From: Taibaiella sp.
GTDB taxonomy: Bacteria; Bacteroidota; Bacteroidia; Chitinophagales; Chitinophagaceae
NCBI GenBank assembly: GCA_016786705.1
Contig: JAEUVV010000007.1
Span: 124,001-188,000 of the forward strand
Length of the DNA: 64,000 nt
Direction of reading: 5' to 3'
The notes under the pieces are model-generated. The model saw only the letters and a program-made list of their open reading frames with translations, was not told the origin of the DNA and searched no databases. Shown here in pieces: positions 19,777 to 30,300 of this stretch; within the stretch, counting starts at the first letter, position 1, and each line of letters begins with the position of its first letter. The position numbers were made by a program, and so were the translations under genes.

Positions 19777-20835
19777 TTATGCGATAGTAATGCTGTTATC
19801 CAGGTACACATCCTGGATCGCATTTAGCAATTCAACACCTACTTTCATATCTTTCTGGAATGCTTTACGGCCAGAGATCAATCCCATACCACCGGCACGT
19901 TTGTTAATCACCGCTGTAGTTACCGCTTCTGCCATATCAGACGCACCTTTTGACTCACCACCGGAGTTGATCAAACCGGCACGGCCCATGAAGCAGTTAG
20001 CTACCTGGTAACGGGCCAGGTCGATCGGGTTATCTGTAGTTAATTGATCGTAAACCAGTTTAGAAGTTTTACCTACTTTGATCGCGTTGTAACCGCCGTT
20101 ATTAGTCGGTAATTTTTGTTTGATGATATCTGCCTGGATGGTAACGCCTAAGTGGTTAGCTTGCGCTGTTAAATCCGCTGCAGCGTGATAATCTACCCCA
20201 TCTACTTTGAAAGCAGAGTTTCTCAGGTAGCACCACAATACGGTAGCCATACCCAAAGAGTGCGCGTATTCAAATGCTTTAGCTACTTCAACGATCTGGC
20301 GGTTGCTTTCCGCAGAACCGAAATAGATCGTAGCTCCTACCGCTACCGCACCCATTTCCCAGGCTTCTTTGATAGAGCCAAACATGATCTGATCATAAGA
20401 ATCAGGGTAAGAAAGGAATTCGTTGTGATTGATCTTTACAATGAAAGGTACTTTATGAGCGTATTTACGGGATACCGCACCTAAAACGCCAAAAGTAGAA
20501 GCAACCGCGTTACAACCACCTTCAATCGCTAGTTTAACGATATTTTCAGGATCAAAATAGATAGGGTTAGGTGCGAAAGAAGCGCCACCGCTATGCTCAA
20601 TACCCTGGTCTACCGGTAAGATAGAAACATAACCGGTATCAGCCAGGCGACCATGTCCCAAAATTTGTTGAAGGCTTCTTAAAACCTGAGGGTTACGGTT
20701 AGATAATGCCCAAACCTCATCAATATGATTTGGTGATGGCGTGTGCAACATCGATTTGCTAATCGTTTTACACTCATGATTCAATAAAGATTCGGCATCG
20801 GCGCCCAGCAATTCAACAATTTTGTTATTAGCCAT
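19777..20835 (-). CDS. fbaB: Class I fructose-bisphosphate aldolase, DhnA/FbaB type
   Basis: This 352-residue protein contains [38 protein letters not shown] and [17 protein letters not shown]. These are the conserved segments of the archaeal-type (DhnA-like) class I aldolase that forms a Schiff base with a lysine. It cleaves fructose-1,6-bisphosphate in glycolysis and gluconeogenesis. The length and frame are complete, and the start [11 protein letters not shown] is the only reasonable one. It is monocistronic with its own terminator. Confidence 0.93.
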   Translation of the reverse strand: MANNKIVELLGADAESLLNHECKTISKSMLHTPSPNHIDEVWALSNRNPQVLRSLQQILGHGRLADTGYVSILPVDQGIEHSGGASFAPNPIYFDPENIVKLAIEGGCNAVASTFGVLGAVSRKYAHKVPFIVKINHNEFLSYPDSYDQIMFGSIKEAWEMGAVAVGATIYFGSAESNRQIVEVAKAFEYAHSLGMATVLWCYLRNSAFKVDGVDYHAAADLTAQANHLGVTIQADIIKQKLPTNNGGYNAIKVGKTSKLVYDQLTTDNPIDLARYQVANCFMGRAGLINSGGESKGASDMAEAVTTAVINKRAGGMGLISGRKAFQKDMKVGVELLNAIQDVYLDNSITIA

Positions 20836-20912
20836 GGTTTTAAAATATAATTAATTAAAATAATTCAAATTTGCGCGAAGGTAATTAAACAAAAGCACAT
20901 AATCAAATGGAT

Positions 20913-22814
20913 TTACAGGGAGATAACATCTCCTTTAAGAAATATTTTCCGGGCGCTGACCAATTCCTGTAGCAGCTTCAGGACGCTATGCCTGGGATAC
21001 TGCGAAAAAGTCTTAATAACATCCTTTACCGGCAACTGTTTCCGCTGTTTTAAAAGAAGCATCAACTGCTCCTCTATGCTCCCAGCGGCTCCCGTTACCG
21101 ACCGTTTGAGGCAATTATCACATTTACCGCAAGGCACAATGTCTTCCCCCTGACCAAAATATTTAGACAATAAAAGGTTACGGCAGTTTATCCCATCTTC
21201 TATATAGGCGATCAGGGCCTGTAGCTTAGCGATAAATTCTGCTTTCCGCATGCGCAGGGCCTGCTTATTGATATTCAGATAAGCCACTTCCAGGCGTTTT
21301 TCCTGCAATACCATGAAGCTACCTATTATAGCCGGTGTATATTCCAGGATACCCATATCCTGTAAACGGAACAGGCGATCTTCAAAAATAGTTTTATCTA
21401 TGCCCAACTCCTTACTCAGCTCGAAGATCTGTATAGCCGTATCAAAATGGTATACGCTGCCATAATGCCGCAGCAATACTTCTATTACCGCGTACAGGTT
21501 TTTATAGTTCTTCTCCAGGTATTCCAGGTGCGTCCTGGTTGTGGTCAATCTTACAATATATTTAGTGCGGGCATCTTCGGACCAGATAAGGAAGCTTTCC
21601 TGCTCTAATATCCTGATCGCGCTGATCGTTTCTAATACCGGTAGCGCGAATTTATTAGTAAAGTCTACCAGCTCAAAGGCTTTCACCCAACCGGCGCCTT
21701 CCCCTACTCCTACCTGCAGGTAGTTCATTAGTTTTTCATAAACTGTATATATAGTTTCCAATGGCGGGTATTGTAGGTCCGGCAGGCGTAACAAACGGTT
21801 CAGATCTCCCTGGTTAAAAAATAAGATACCTTGAGCCGGCGCCTGGTCGCGGCCGGCACGCCCTACCTCCTGGTAATACTGCTCAATACTGGTGGGCAGG
21901 TCCAGGTGATATACCGTTCTCACATCAGCTTTATCGATCCCCATACCAAAAGCACTGGTAGCACAAATGATGGCATTTGCCCCGGTACTCCATTGCTGGT
22001 AAGCAAAATCTTTTTCCTTTTTATGCAAGCCGGCATGATAGCTAAACACCCTGGTATCCAGTAATTGGGAAAGCTCACCAGCCGCTTCTGTAGTCCGCCG
22101 CCGCGTGCCGCAATAGACGATGCTGCTTCCTTTATTTTGCAAGAACAAATGAGCTAACTCGGGTACTTTAGCCTCTTCATACCTAACGTGGTAAGATAAA
22201 TTAGACCTGATCACCGAACGTTCAAAGATCTTTGGTGCGTTCAGGGCTAATTGTGCCACTATATCTTTTTTTACGATCGGGGTGGCCGAAGCTGTTAATG
22301 CAAGCGTTACGATATTTGGATAGAGTTGCTTAAACTCGTTAATAGCCCTGTAAGAAGGCCTGAAGTCATGCCCCCATTCGGAAATACAGTGCGCTTCATC
22401 TATCGCCAGGAAATCTACCTTCAACGATGCGGTTTGTTCCAGGAATAGCTCGCTTTGCAAGCGCTCCGGGGAAACATAAAATAATTTATATCCTCCTGAA
22501 AGCAGGATGTCCATGGTATTGGATGCTGTCACTTTATCCATTCCGGAATGCAGATAGCCAACGGGAATATTTCTTGCTTTTAACTGCCTTACCTGGTCCT
22601 CTATAAGGGCAATTAAAGGGCTGACGACAAGGGTTACACCCTCAAATATCAGCGCCGGCACCTGGTAACATAAAGATTTTCCAGCCGCCGTTGGCAAGAT
22701 GGCAAAAACATCTTTACCCGCCAGTAAAGTGTTGATAATTTCTTCCTGCAGGGGGCGAAATTCCTGATACCCCCAATACTCCTGCAGTACCTTTGTTATA
22801 CTCCCGCTGTTCAT
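20913..22814 (-). CDS. recQ: RecQ-family ATP-dependent DNA helicase
   Basis: This protein is 633 residues from the ATG at 22814; the frame also opens from a TTG at 22823, which is inside the 133-bp repeat and is disfavoured. Motif 0 is GYQEFRPLQ. Walker A is PTAAGKS (41-47), where RecQ proteins normally read PTGGGKS or PTGAGKS. DEAH is at 139-142, motif VI is QEVGRAGRD, and the RQC zinc site is CGKCDNC. The C-terminus is short and shows no obvious HRDC domain. It unwinds DNA 3'-5' in recombination and repair. The upstream region is the left copy of the 133-bp repeat, so its promoter should lie in or beyond that element. Confidence 0.92.
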   Translation of the reverse strand: MNSGSITKVLQEYWGYQEFRPLQEEIINTLLAGKDVFAILPTAAGKSLCYQVPALIFEGVTLVVSPLIALIEDQVRQLKARNIPVGYLHSGMDKVTASNTMDILLSGGYKLFYVSPERLQSELFLEQTASLKVDFLAIDEAHCISEWGHDFRPSYRAINEFKQLYPNIVTLALTASATPIVKKDIVAQLALNAPKIFERSVIRSNLSYHVRYEEAKVPELAHLFLQNKGSSIVYCGTRRRTTEAAGELSQLLDTRVFSYHAGLHKKEKDFAYQQWSTGANAIICATSAFGMGIDKADVRTVYHLDLPTSIEQYYQEVGRAGRDQAPAQGILFFNQGDLNRLLRLPDLQYPPLETIYTVYEKLMNYLQVGVGEGAGWVKAFELVDFTNKFALPVLETISAIRILEQESFLIWSEDARTKYIVRLTTTRTHLEYLEKNYKNLYAVIEVLLRHYGSVYHFDTAIQIFELSKELGIDKTIFEDRLFRLQDMGILEYTPAIIGSFMVLQEKRLEVAYLNINKQALRMRKAEFIAKLQALIAYIEDGINCRNLLLSKYFGQGEDIVPCGKCDNCLKRSVTGAAGSIEEQLMLLLKQRKQLPVKDVIKTFSQYPRHSVLKLLQELVSARKIFLKGDVISL

Positions 22815-22822
22815 CCCATACA

Positions 22823-22955
22823 AGGCTGCACACGCCTATTCGCTTTAAAAATATGCATAAACAGCAAAAATATGCCGCTTATGGAAATATACATCCATAA
22901 CTCATTAATTTACAAAGACAATTTTGCTATTAATTTGTTAACAAAAAATTATTAA
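22823..22955. repeat. 133-bp direct repeat, left copy
   Basis: Base-by-base comparison shows this stretch is identical to 37305-37437, in the same orientation. It begins AGGCTGCACACG and ends AAAAATTATTAA. It starts 9 nt upstream of the recQ ATG. It contains the minus-strand TATTTTTG (22865-22872), a possible -7 element. Beyond 22955 the two copies continue as clearly related but diverged sequence. Confidence 0.95.
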
Positions 22956-23415
22956 GAGGAGTTTTGTATTAAAATGTAGCAATAGCAACAATCCCATTGA
23001 TTAAAACTTACTATCAAACATAATATTTGCTGAACTTAGGCTATACTACTCCTGCTAATCCACTATCCGGCTAAAGAACGCAAAACAGATTATTCCCCTT
23101 ACCAAACTTTGCTAAAATGCCCCGAGGCTATCTGTATGAAACGGGAGGATGCTTCCCTGATATTTTATTGCCTAAAAAAACAAATGACTTTGTAAAATGC
23201 AGTGGCAGTAGCTTCTTTACTGCTACCCAACATTGCTTTACTATAGCTATTTCGCGGAATTGCAGTTCAAATGAATTTCTATTTCAAAATGCGGGCTAAA
23301 AGGAGTATGATAAGGAGTTTTTTGTAAGCAGAATAAAGGTGCTGCTAAGTCAATTAACAAAAGCTGCAGGGAGTAGAAGTATGATGTAACGATTAAAAAG
23401 ATCCTATAAATTCAA
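22956..23415. other. Non-coding stretch, diverged partner of 37438-37975
   Basis: No convincing gene is present. Sequence near 22975-23005 (CAACAATCCCATTGATTA) and 23065-23230 (CTATCCGGC..., TGTATGAAACGGGAGGATG, AAATGACTTTGTAAA) aligns with 37470-37495 and 37805-37960, with many substitutions and a gap. It is therefore the diverged continuation of the duplicated element. The rest is AT-rich and featureless. Confidence 0.6.
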
Positions 23416-23766
23416 CTAGGCACTGTGCATTTTACGGTATTTAATTCTGACATGTGAAACAAGTCCCTTTTCATCAAAGTAAACATTAAGTATTTCTTTG
23501 GTTTTCCCATTCTTAAAGCTACTTATTAGATAGCTAAGCACAGCATCATTATATTCATTTCTTGATGATACACCTAATAGCTTGATTAACTCATTTCTGG
23601 ACATTCCCACAGTAATTACATTGTTAATAATGTCTTGAACAAAGCATTTTCGAGTTCGGGGCCTATTGAGCCAAAGCTCCTTGTTAAAAGCATGTCTTCC
23701 TATTCCAAATTTGAGCAGCAGTGCTGTGTGTATTTTTATCATGTTACTGTGCTTTTTTATTAGCAA
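23416..23766 (-). CDS. Small BamE-like hypothetical protein
   Basis: This 116-residue protein (or about 108 from the Met at residue 9) has the centre FNKELWLNRPRTRKC followed by IINNVITVGMSRNELIKLLG, then YLISSF and a C-terminal strand EILNVYFDEKGLVSHVRIKY. This arrangement is seen in BamE/SmpA-like small proteins of Bacteroidota: a WxxD/RxxR segment, a GMSxxEVIxLLG helix and a two-strand tail. The N-terminus (IKIHTALLLKFGI) is weakly hydrophobic and not a clear signal peptide. Function is unknown. It sits alone between the repeat element and the histidine kinase gene, in an AT-rich setting. Confidence 0.6.
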   Translation of the reverse strand: MLIKKHSNMIKIHTALLLKFGIGRHAFNKELWLNRPRTRKCFVQDIINNVITVGMSRNELIKLLGVSSRNEYNDAVLSYLISSFKNGKTKEILNVYFDEKGLVSHVRIKYRKMHSA

Positions 23767-23989
23767 TCAAGATTTTCCTCAAAAAAATCCCCCCGTGCAA
23801 TACTCTGAGAACAGATTATGCAGGAGGGCAAGTATGAAACAAATTTTTCTAAACGTCTATAACAAATAAATCTTTCGACAAAGATAAATCAAGGATAGAT
23901 GTATCTTGATCTTGCAGTTCTAAATTCATAAATTATTAGTATATAGAACTTAGAAATAGCATATTTTGATTATTTATGAGTTTTGTTAC

Positions 23990-25912
23990 TTAGTGTAAAA
24001 AGGGAGACCTTGCAGTAATTTGAATATTGATGACAGAGCCTTTAGGGCTGGAATTGATCGTTAGGCGACCGTGAAGTTTTTCTGCCCGCTCATAGATTGA
24101 ATGAAGTCCTAAACTTTTGTGATTTAATTTTTGAACCTTTTTAAATCCTTTACCGTTATCGGAGATTTGTAAAATAACGTTCTCTGTGTCCCTATATAAA
24201 AGAACGCTTACTTTTGAAGCTTTAGCATGCTTTAGAATATTAGTTAAAGCCTCTTGAATTATACGTAATACCTCAATCTTGTCAGATATGCTGAGGAATG
24301 GAAGCGTGCCTTCGTCCACTAATATTTCCTTTTGATATTGTTCTTCTGGCAATGTATTTCCAATGATTGTATTGATTCGTTTTTCAAACGACTGCTCGCT
24401 GTCCGTTTCAGATAACGATACCCAGTCGTGACTCTGCTTTCTGGCAGCAGTATAGGCGCTTTTCATCAAACGCTCAATATCAGTAAGTTCTTTTTTTAAT
24501 CCACCGTCTGTAATTCTGGGGTATAGAAATGCCAGCTTCTGTGTTATCCCCGCAAGTGTACTAGCAAGGTTATCATGAAGTTCCATACCCATGCGTTTTT
24601 GCGCCATTCTGTTACCAGCTTCCATCTCTGCAATCTGAAGATTTGTTGAAATGTTTAATTGTTGAATTAATGCTTTGGCTTCTTTTTGCTTTTTTTTCAT
24701 GTTGCTGTAAATTGCCGCGATAAGTATAAAAGCTGATGACGAAATGCAAAAAATCAAAATATTCCTTTCTCTTTTTTCTCTTTGAAGCACTACCATTTCA
24801 TGCTTATTATCTTCAGCTTCTTTGTAGATGTATAATAACTCATTCAGTTCACCAACATTGCGCATCCGTTCTGAGTCTACCATTTGATAAGCCATTTTCA
24901 TGTTTTCATACGCATTTGTATACGAGCGATTGTTTGCATATAATTGAGCCCTTTGTTGTTTTATTTCATGATTTTGAGCTAAATATTGGCGCTGACTGTT
25001 TGCTGATCTATTAATGTAATAGAAGGCTTTGCTATTGTTGCCGACAGAAAGGTGATAATCAATTTTCAGAGGAACCACAAACTGTTCGAGATAATCAGTA
25101 TATAATGGGGACTTTGTTGTAACTTCTTGTAAGAGCTTATCGATTTTTTTGAGTATAAAGCCGCTTTCCGAGAGGTTTTTGCAGAGTATATACTCCTCGT
25201 TATATTGCATAACCAGCAATAATAAATCCATTAAATATAGATACTCTGGTATTGGAGATTGGAGCTCGGCATAGCAATTTCTGATTTCTTTTGCGAGTCG
25301 TATAACTTCCTTTGTATCTGTGGCAGCATTAAGATGTGCTGAGGCTAAGGTGATATAATTGAAAGTGTAAAAGGCAGCTAACAAATGCTGGGCATCTATA
25401 GCCTCTTGTGATATGAGGCAAGGAATCTTATTGAAATAATCCTTTGTGTTGTGGTATATTTTAATAACCTCTTCATATTTTTTAATGTTAATGTAATAGT
25501 ACGCTTTCAGTTCTGCAGCAAGCGATCTGTTTTCATTTTTGGATAGTTGCTCCAGCTTGTCGGCATAATACATTGCCAGGCCACCACTATTTTGTAGGCG
25601 AGCATTGGTCATAAGCATTGTATAGTAGCTAAGTTTGTAATCTTGAAAATGAGACGATGACCAGGTTGCTGCTTTGTAAGGCTCAAGATAATTGACAAGC
25701 TGTGTATCCTGAAAAAAAATGCTTTGATAAAATAAGTTATCTAAGCAGTTTCTGGTACTGTCAAGGAATTTCTCTTTGCTGATTTGTCCGTTTTTGTAAT
25801 ATTCTTGCAGTGTATTTAGTTCTTCGTAAGCTATAATAGGTTTTTGAGCATTAATCTGTAACGAAAAACAAAGCAAAAGCATTGTAACAGTTTTTTTATA
25901 TCGCGTGTGCAT
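23990..25912 (-). CDS. Sensor histidine kinase with periplasmic TPR-like sensor (HisKA_3 type)
   Basis: This 640-residue protein has a signal peptide at 1-22 (MLLLCFSLQINAQ) and an all-helical TPR-like periplasmic region at about 30-380. A transmembrane helix spans about 384-403 (ILIFCISSSAFILIAAIY), then a short coiled coil. The dimerisation/phosphoacceptor box is ELHDNLAST (His446). The HATPase_c domain has the N-box near ILKHAKAS, DNGKGF and GLHSIYERAEKLHG. This is the NarX/DegS-like class that pairs with LuxR-type regulators. Its partner regulator lies 150 nt upstream on the same strand. The ligand is unknown. Both genes are divergent from the giant T9SS protein, a plausible target. Confidence 0.9.
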   Translation of the reverse strand: MHTRYKKTVTMLLLCFSLQINAQKPIIAYEELNTLQEYYKNGQISKEKFLDSTRNCLDNLFYQSIFFQDTQLVNYLEPYKAATWSSSHFQDYKLSYYTMLMTNARLQNSGGLAMYYADKLEQLSKNENRSLAAELKAYYYINIKKYEEVIKIYHNTKDYFNKIPCLISQEAIDAQHLLAAFYTFNYITLASAHLNAATDTKEVIRLAKEIRNCYAELQSPIPEYLYLMDLLLLVMQYNEEYILCKNLSESGFILKKIDKLLQEVTTKSPLYTDYLEQFVVPLKIDYHLSVGNNSKAFYYINRSANSQRQYLAQNHEIKQQRAQLYANNRSYTNAYENMKMAYQMVDSERMRNVGELNELLYIYKEAEDNKHEMVVLQREKRERNILIFCISSSAFILIAAIYSNMKKKQKEAKALIQQLNISTNLQIAEMEAGNRMAQKRMGMELHDNLASTLAGITQKLAFLYPRITDGGLKKELTDIERLMKSAYTAARKQSHDWVSLSETDSEQSFEKRINTIIGNTLPEEQYQKEILVDEGTLPFLSISDKIEVLRIIQEALTNILKHAKASKVSVLLYRDTENVILQISDNGKGFKKVQKLNHKSLGLHSIYERAEKLHGRLTINSSPKGSVINIQITARSPFLH

Positions 25913-26062
25913 AGTTTTAATTTTCCCATTTATACAATTTGATAAAATGCAATAGATTAAGTAAACTAAAAGCCTGTATTAATCAGCTTCACTGATTATG
26001 TAGCGTTTTATCAATATGTTTCCTGTCGTTATTTATTGCACTGTTTTAATTCGTATACCGCA

Positions 26063-26710
26063 TCAAATAAGCCCTGCTTTTCTGGCAAAAGCAATCAAAG
26101 AACCTATAGACTTTGTATTGGTTTTCTTCATCATATTACGCCTATGCGCAATGACGGTATTAATGCTCAAATAAAAGGTTTGTGCGGCCTCCTGTAAACT
26201 ATATCCTTTTTCAAAATACTTCAGCAGCTCTTTCTCTCTTTGTGTAAATACAGGCGTGAAATTATCATTGGCTTCAAGTAATGCCTTAATGTTTGGGGAA
26301 ATATAATAGCCACCTGATTCAATAGTTTTGAGGCAATCAAGTACCTCAGCCATTCCTGCAATTTTGCTTACAAATCCTGATATGTTATACAACATTAGTT
26401 CTTGTATCAATACAGGATTGAGCAGACTGCTAATGACGGTTATTTGCAGTTGTTTTGTGAGACCTCTGATTTGTTTGATGAGGGGGATACAATCACCTTC
26501 ATTCAAATAATAGTCAATAAATAGATAAGTAAAATCAGTGCTTCTTTTTTTTATAAAAAAATCAATTAAATCACTTGCTGTGGAGTAAGCATATACCTTG
26601 CGAAAAATCCCTAAGGCATCAAGCTGTGTGGCAAAGCCTTCTGTGAAGAGGGCATGGTCATCCATAATCACAGCGATACTGCTGTTTTTAAAAAAATTGT
26701 TTGTTGTCAT
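26063..26710 (-). CDS. LuxR/NarL-family response regulator
   Basis: This 215-residue protein has a receiver domain at about 10-130, with acidic residues DD at 17-18, phosphoacceptor Asp66 in LFIDYYLNEGD and a hydroxyl in VISS. The LuxR HTH occupies about 150-212 (FTQREKELLKYFEKGYSLQEAA, then LSINTVIAHRRNMMKKT). The conserved Lys of the receiver appears in GFVSKIAG. It is first in a two-gene unit with the histidine kinase. The 627-nt AT-rich gap to the divergent giant gene is the likely regulatory region. Confidence 0.92.
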   Translation of the reverse strand: MTTNNFFKNSSIAVIMDDHALFTEGFATQLDALGIFRKVYAYSTASDLIDFFIKKRSTDFTYLFIDYYLNEGDCIPLIKQIRGLTKQLQITVISSLLNPVLIQELMLYNISGFVSKIAGMAEVLDCLKTIESGGYYISPNIKALLEANDNFTPVFTQREKELLKYFEKGYSLQEAAQTFYLSINTVIAHRRNMMKKTNTKSIGSLIAFARKAGLI

Positions 26711-27337
26711 TTTGTTCTACTTGTTTTTAGGGGCGAAGGTCAGTTTTTTCACAGATTTCAAAATAACATTCAATAGACACTCTTATTGAAGCGCCTTATT
26801 GAAAAAATGCTATTTGTTGACAACTAAAGCAGGCAAGTATCACAAAACAATTTTTCAAAGGTATAGCATAATTAAGTTCAGAATACTAAAATACTTTTTT
26901 ATTACTATTTATACAATATACTCTAATTAAAATTAATTAATTATACAAATTCACTAACAAATATTTGCTATTTTAATATCTAAATAACATGAAAATGAAT
27001 ACATTATTACTTTTTTTGCAATAAGGCTTTTTGAAATCACAGTACCCCCACCATGAAAATTATTTTCATTTCATAATCCTTTAAACAAAACAACAAGTAT
27101 GGTTTGATACAAAAACTGATTAACTAAAAGGCAGGCTTATTTTACAATAATCCAAAACAACTCCATTCGCAAAACATTTTATTAAGCATGAACAAAAAAA
27201 ACAACATTTAAAATCATTTGTTAAACAAAACAAACAACACCAAAACTATCCAGGTTTTGCCCCAATGCGCATATTGAATAATGTACTCAATATGCAGATG
27301 CACTAGACAAAATGGAATATTTATTAACCATAACTTA
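26711..27337. promoter_or_regulatory. AT-rich divergent intergenic region between regulator and giant surface protein
   Basis: No gene is supported. It is strongly AT-rich with many A/T runs. A perfect hairpin, GCATATTGA-(9 nt)-TCAATATGC, lies at 27269-27295, 43 nt before the chosen start of the giant gene. No full TTTG-N19-21-TAnnTTTG promoter was found on either strand. It presumably holds both divergent promoters and any response-regulator sites. Confidence 0.4.
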
Positions 27338-30300
27338 ATGTATATGTACAAAAAATTAAACAAATTTATAAAAGTGCTGCTCTGCCTTTCGAGCTTCCCG
27401 GCCTTGCCGGGAACGCTTGCTTGGGCACAGCAGTACCCCGGCGGGGTATCCTCAGGCACCACCCGCGGTTACAAAGTAGCGTATTACAACGGTTCCTTTA
27501 GTAATGTATCAACCGCCTTTGGGGCAGGTACAGCCAATGCCACTCCGGGTAATTTCGCTTATTCTAACAAAATAAGCGGTACGGAGTTTTACAATGCCGA
27601 TGATTCCTATTATGGCCTTGAGTACACCGGCATTTTGGAAATACCGGTGACCGGCAGTTATACTATAGTAATAGGTAATATAGATGATCAAGCGGCATTG
27701 TATATCAATGGCGCATTAGTGGCATCTGGAGCATGGACAGGTTCTGTAGGGTCAGGTACCTATACCGCAACGCTGAATGCAGGGGATGTACCTATTAAAG
27801 TCAAATACCGAAATGGCGGTGGCGCAGCTGGTGTGACTTTGCGCTTTACGGCTGCCCCCGCTGGCAGCAACATTACAACACCTACCGACGTTGATGGTCG
27901 ATTTGTAAGATATGATGGTGCAAAATTAACCGCGTGGTATAAAGGAGAGAATTTAACTTATTCTGCAGGCAATGTAACAGGATATACCAATATGGCACCT
28001 GATTTTTCAGGAAACGGAAATCTTGTAAGAAGTGGGGCTGGGTCATCTCAGTCCGTTATAGCTACCCTAACAAACTTCAATCCAGGTGTTCGCTTTGACG
28101 GAGATGAAGTTTTTAGAGCTTCAAGCAATCAAAAAGGGCTCAGTTATCGTGGAGCCACAAAGAGCTTGTTTCTAGTCAATCATTACCGAAGTAACGTTGG
28201 GCAGTCTTCGTGGCAGTTTTTTCACTATAATGATAATAGTAATGGAACAATCGGATTTTTGAAATCCAATAGTACCTCAACTCAATTAGCAGTAAATGCT
28301 ACTGGAGTTTCTGGAACTTCAACCTACACTGCCGACGAACCTAAATTACTTGGTGGATTTGTAGATCAGGTCGTCGGAGGATTGGCGCCATCGGGAACTA
28401 ACCCATTATCCATAAACATAAATGGAGTAGTGGGTACGCCAAGTGAAATATTCTCAAATGTTACAGCGCATGCTAATTACGGATTGAATATTGGATTTAC
28501 TTCATCACACATTAACGAGGCTACAATTCCTGAAGCCATATATTACCCGTTCAAACTTTCTCAAACAGAAGAAAGACAGGTAAACACCTATCTAGGAGTA
28601 AAATATGGAATTTCACTAACTCACGATTATCTGAATACTCAGGGACAGACAATTTTTAGTCAAACGACAAATACAGGATACAACAGCAAAATCTTTGGTA
28701 TAGGAAGAGAAGATGCGCAAGGCTTGCATCAGAAGCAAAGTCAAAGTCAAATGGTTTCATCTGCCGGATATGATTTTTTAGTAGCTTCAAAAGGAGCTAT
28801 TGCAACTACAAATGCCTTAAATGCTCAAACACTACCGGACGGTAGTTATTTATTATTTGGAGATAACGGTGTAGCCTTGGCATCAAAAACAGATGAATTG
28901 CCTACAGCTTTGATAACATCATCCGCATGTGCACTCAATAGATTAACAAGAGAATGGAAAGTACAATCTACCGGAACTCCGGGAGCAGTAACATTTAGAG
29001 CAGGAAGTGCCACATCAGGTTCATTTAGATTTCCACTAAGTGCTTCAGGGATAATGTTGTTAGTGGATTTAGATGGAGATGGTGATTTTGCCACTGGGTC
29101 TTATGCTACTTTTCCCGCTTCTGCATTAGTGAATGGTGTAGCTACATTTGATAATGTAACCTTTAATAATGGCGATGTGTTTACATTTGCGTGGACAGTA
29201 ACTAGCCCAGGAGGGGTCAGCAATGGTCTGAAATTATGGACAAAAGCTGATGAGGAATCCTTGAGTACAGGCAATGTTGCTTCATGGGCGGATTTTAGTC
29301 CTAACTTGAATGATTTAACTCGGACTGCTAACTCTAATGTGCAGAAAGTATCTAATCAATTCAATTTTAACCCTGCTGTTCGATTTGCAAATACTGATAA
29401 TCAATTTCTGCAAAGTACATCATCTCTTGGAATGAATGGCAGTAATACACATGCAGAATTTTATGTATTGAGAGGAATTCATACTTCCGGGCTAAATTTT
29501 GACGAGTTCATTACCTTAGGAGGAATTGATCATCGTTGGGAAAATTCAGGTGTAGGTGCTGGCTCTAGATATTATGCTTATGGAAACGGGACTGCCGGAG
29601 CACTTGGATCACCAACCACAGGGCCATTTTTTGATGACTTAGGTTTATATAGTCTTACCAGAGATAATGCTGGAGCAGCAAACTTTAGCTCAAATGGCGA
29701 AATAAGAAGAACTACTGCAACTCCCGGAACTTTATCCTTATCTGGTAATTTCAGAATTGGAACAGATGTAGATGCCAGTGATGGTAATTATGCCAGTTTT
29801 TGGGCGCCTGAGTTAATTGTTTATAATGCTACTCTTACAGATTTAGAAATTAGAAGAGTCAATTCCTATTTGGGGATTAAATATAGTATTCCCATTGCAG
29901 ATGGATCAGGCACTGTAGCATCCGATTATTTATCAGCAGATGGAACTATTATTTGGAGCAGTAATGCCACCCATAAATTTGGAATGTTTGGTATAGGTCG
30001 GGATGATTGTAGTGGCTTAAATCAAAAGCAATCAAAAGCCTATTTAGGATCTACAGATAATATTGTGATTGGAAAAGGCACAATTGCAACTACCAATGAA
30101 GAAAATACCAGTGCTTTTACTGCAAATAAAAACTTTGTAGTTATTGGACATGATAATGGAAATTTCTCTGGTATAGCGAATAATTCAGTAGCCTATGCTA
30201 CAATTAGCTGTAATCCTTACCGATATAATAGAACATGGAAAGTAAAAAATACAGGTAGTGTTACAGGTTTACAAATGATGATTGGTAATGCAGCAAATCC

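Noticed and set aside
22815..22823. TTG start for recQ
   Set aside because: The family begins just before the GYQEFRPLQ motif, and the ATG at 22814 is available.
22956..23415. Short frame at 23117-23299 as a gene
   Set aside because: It lies in diverged repeat sequence, is not conserved as a protein in the partner copy, and has no domain.
27281..27337. Upstream ATG for the giant gene
   Set aside because: The added residues are polar and would bury the signal peptide; the ATG at 27338 places it at the N-terminus.
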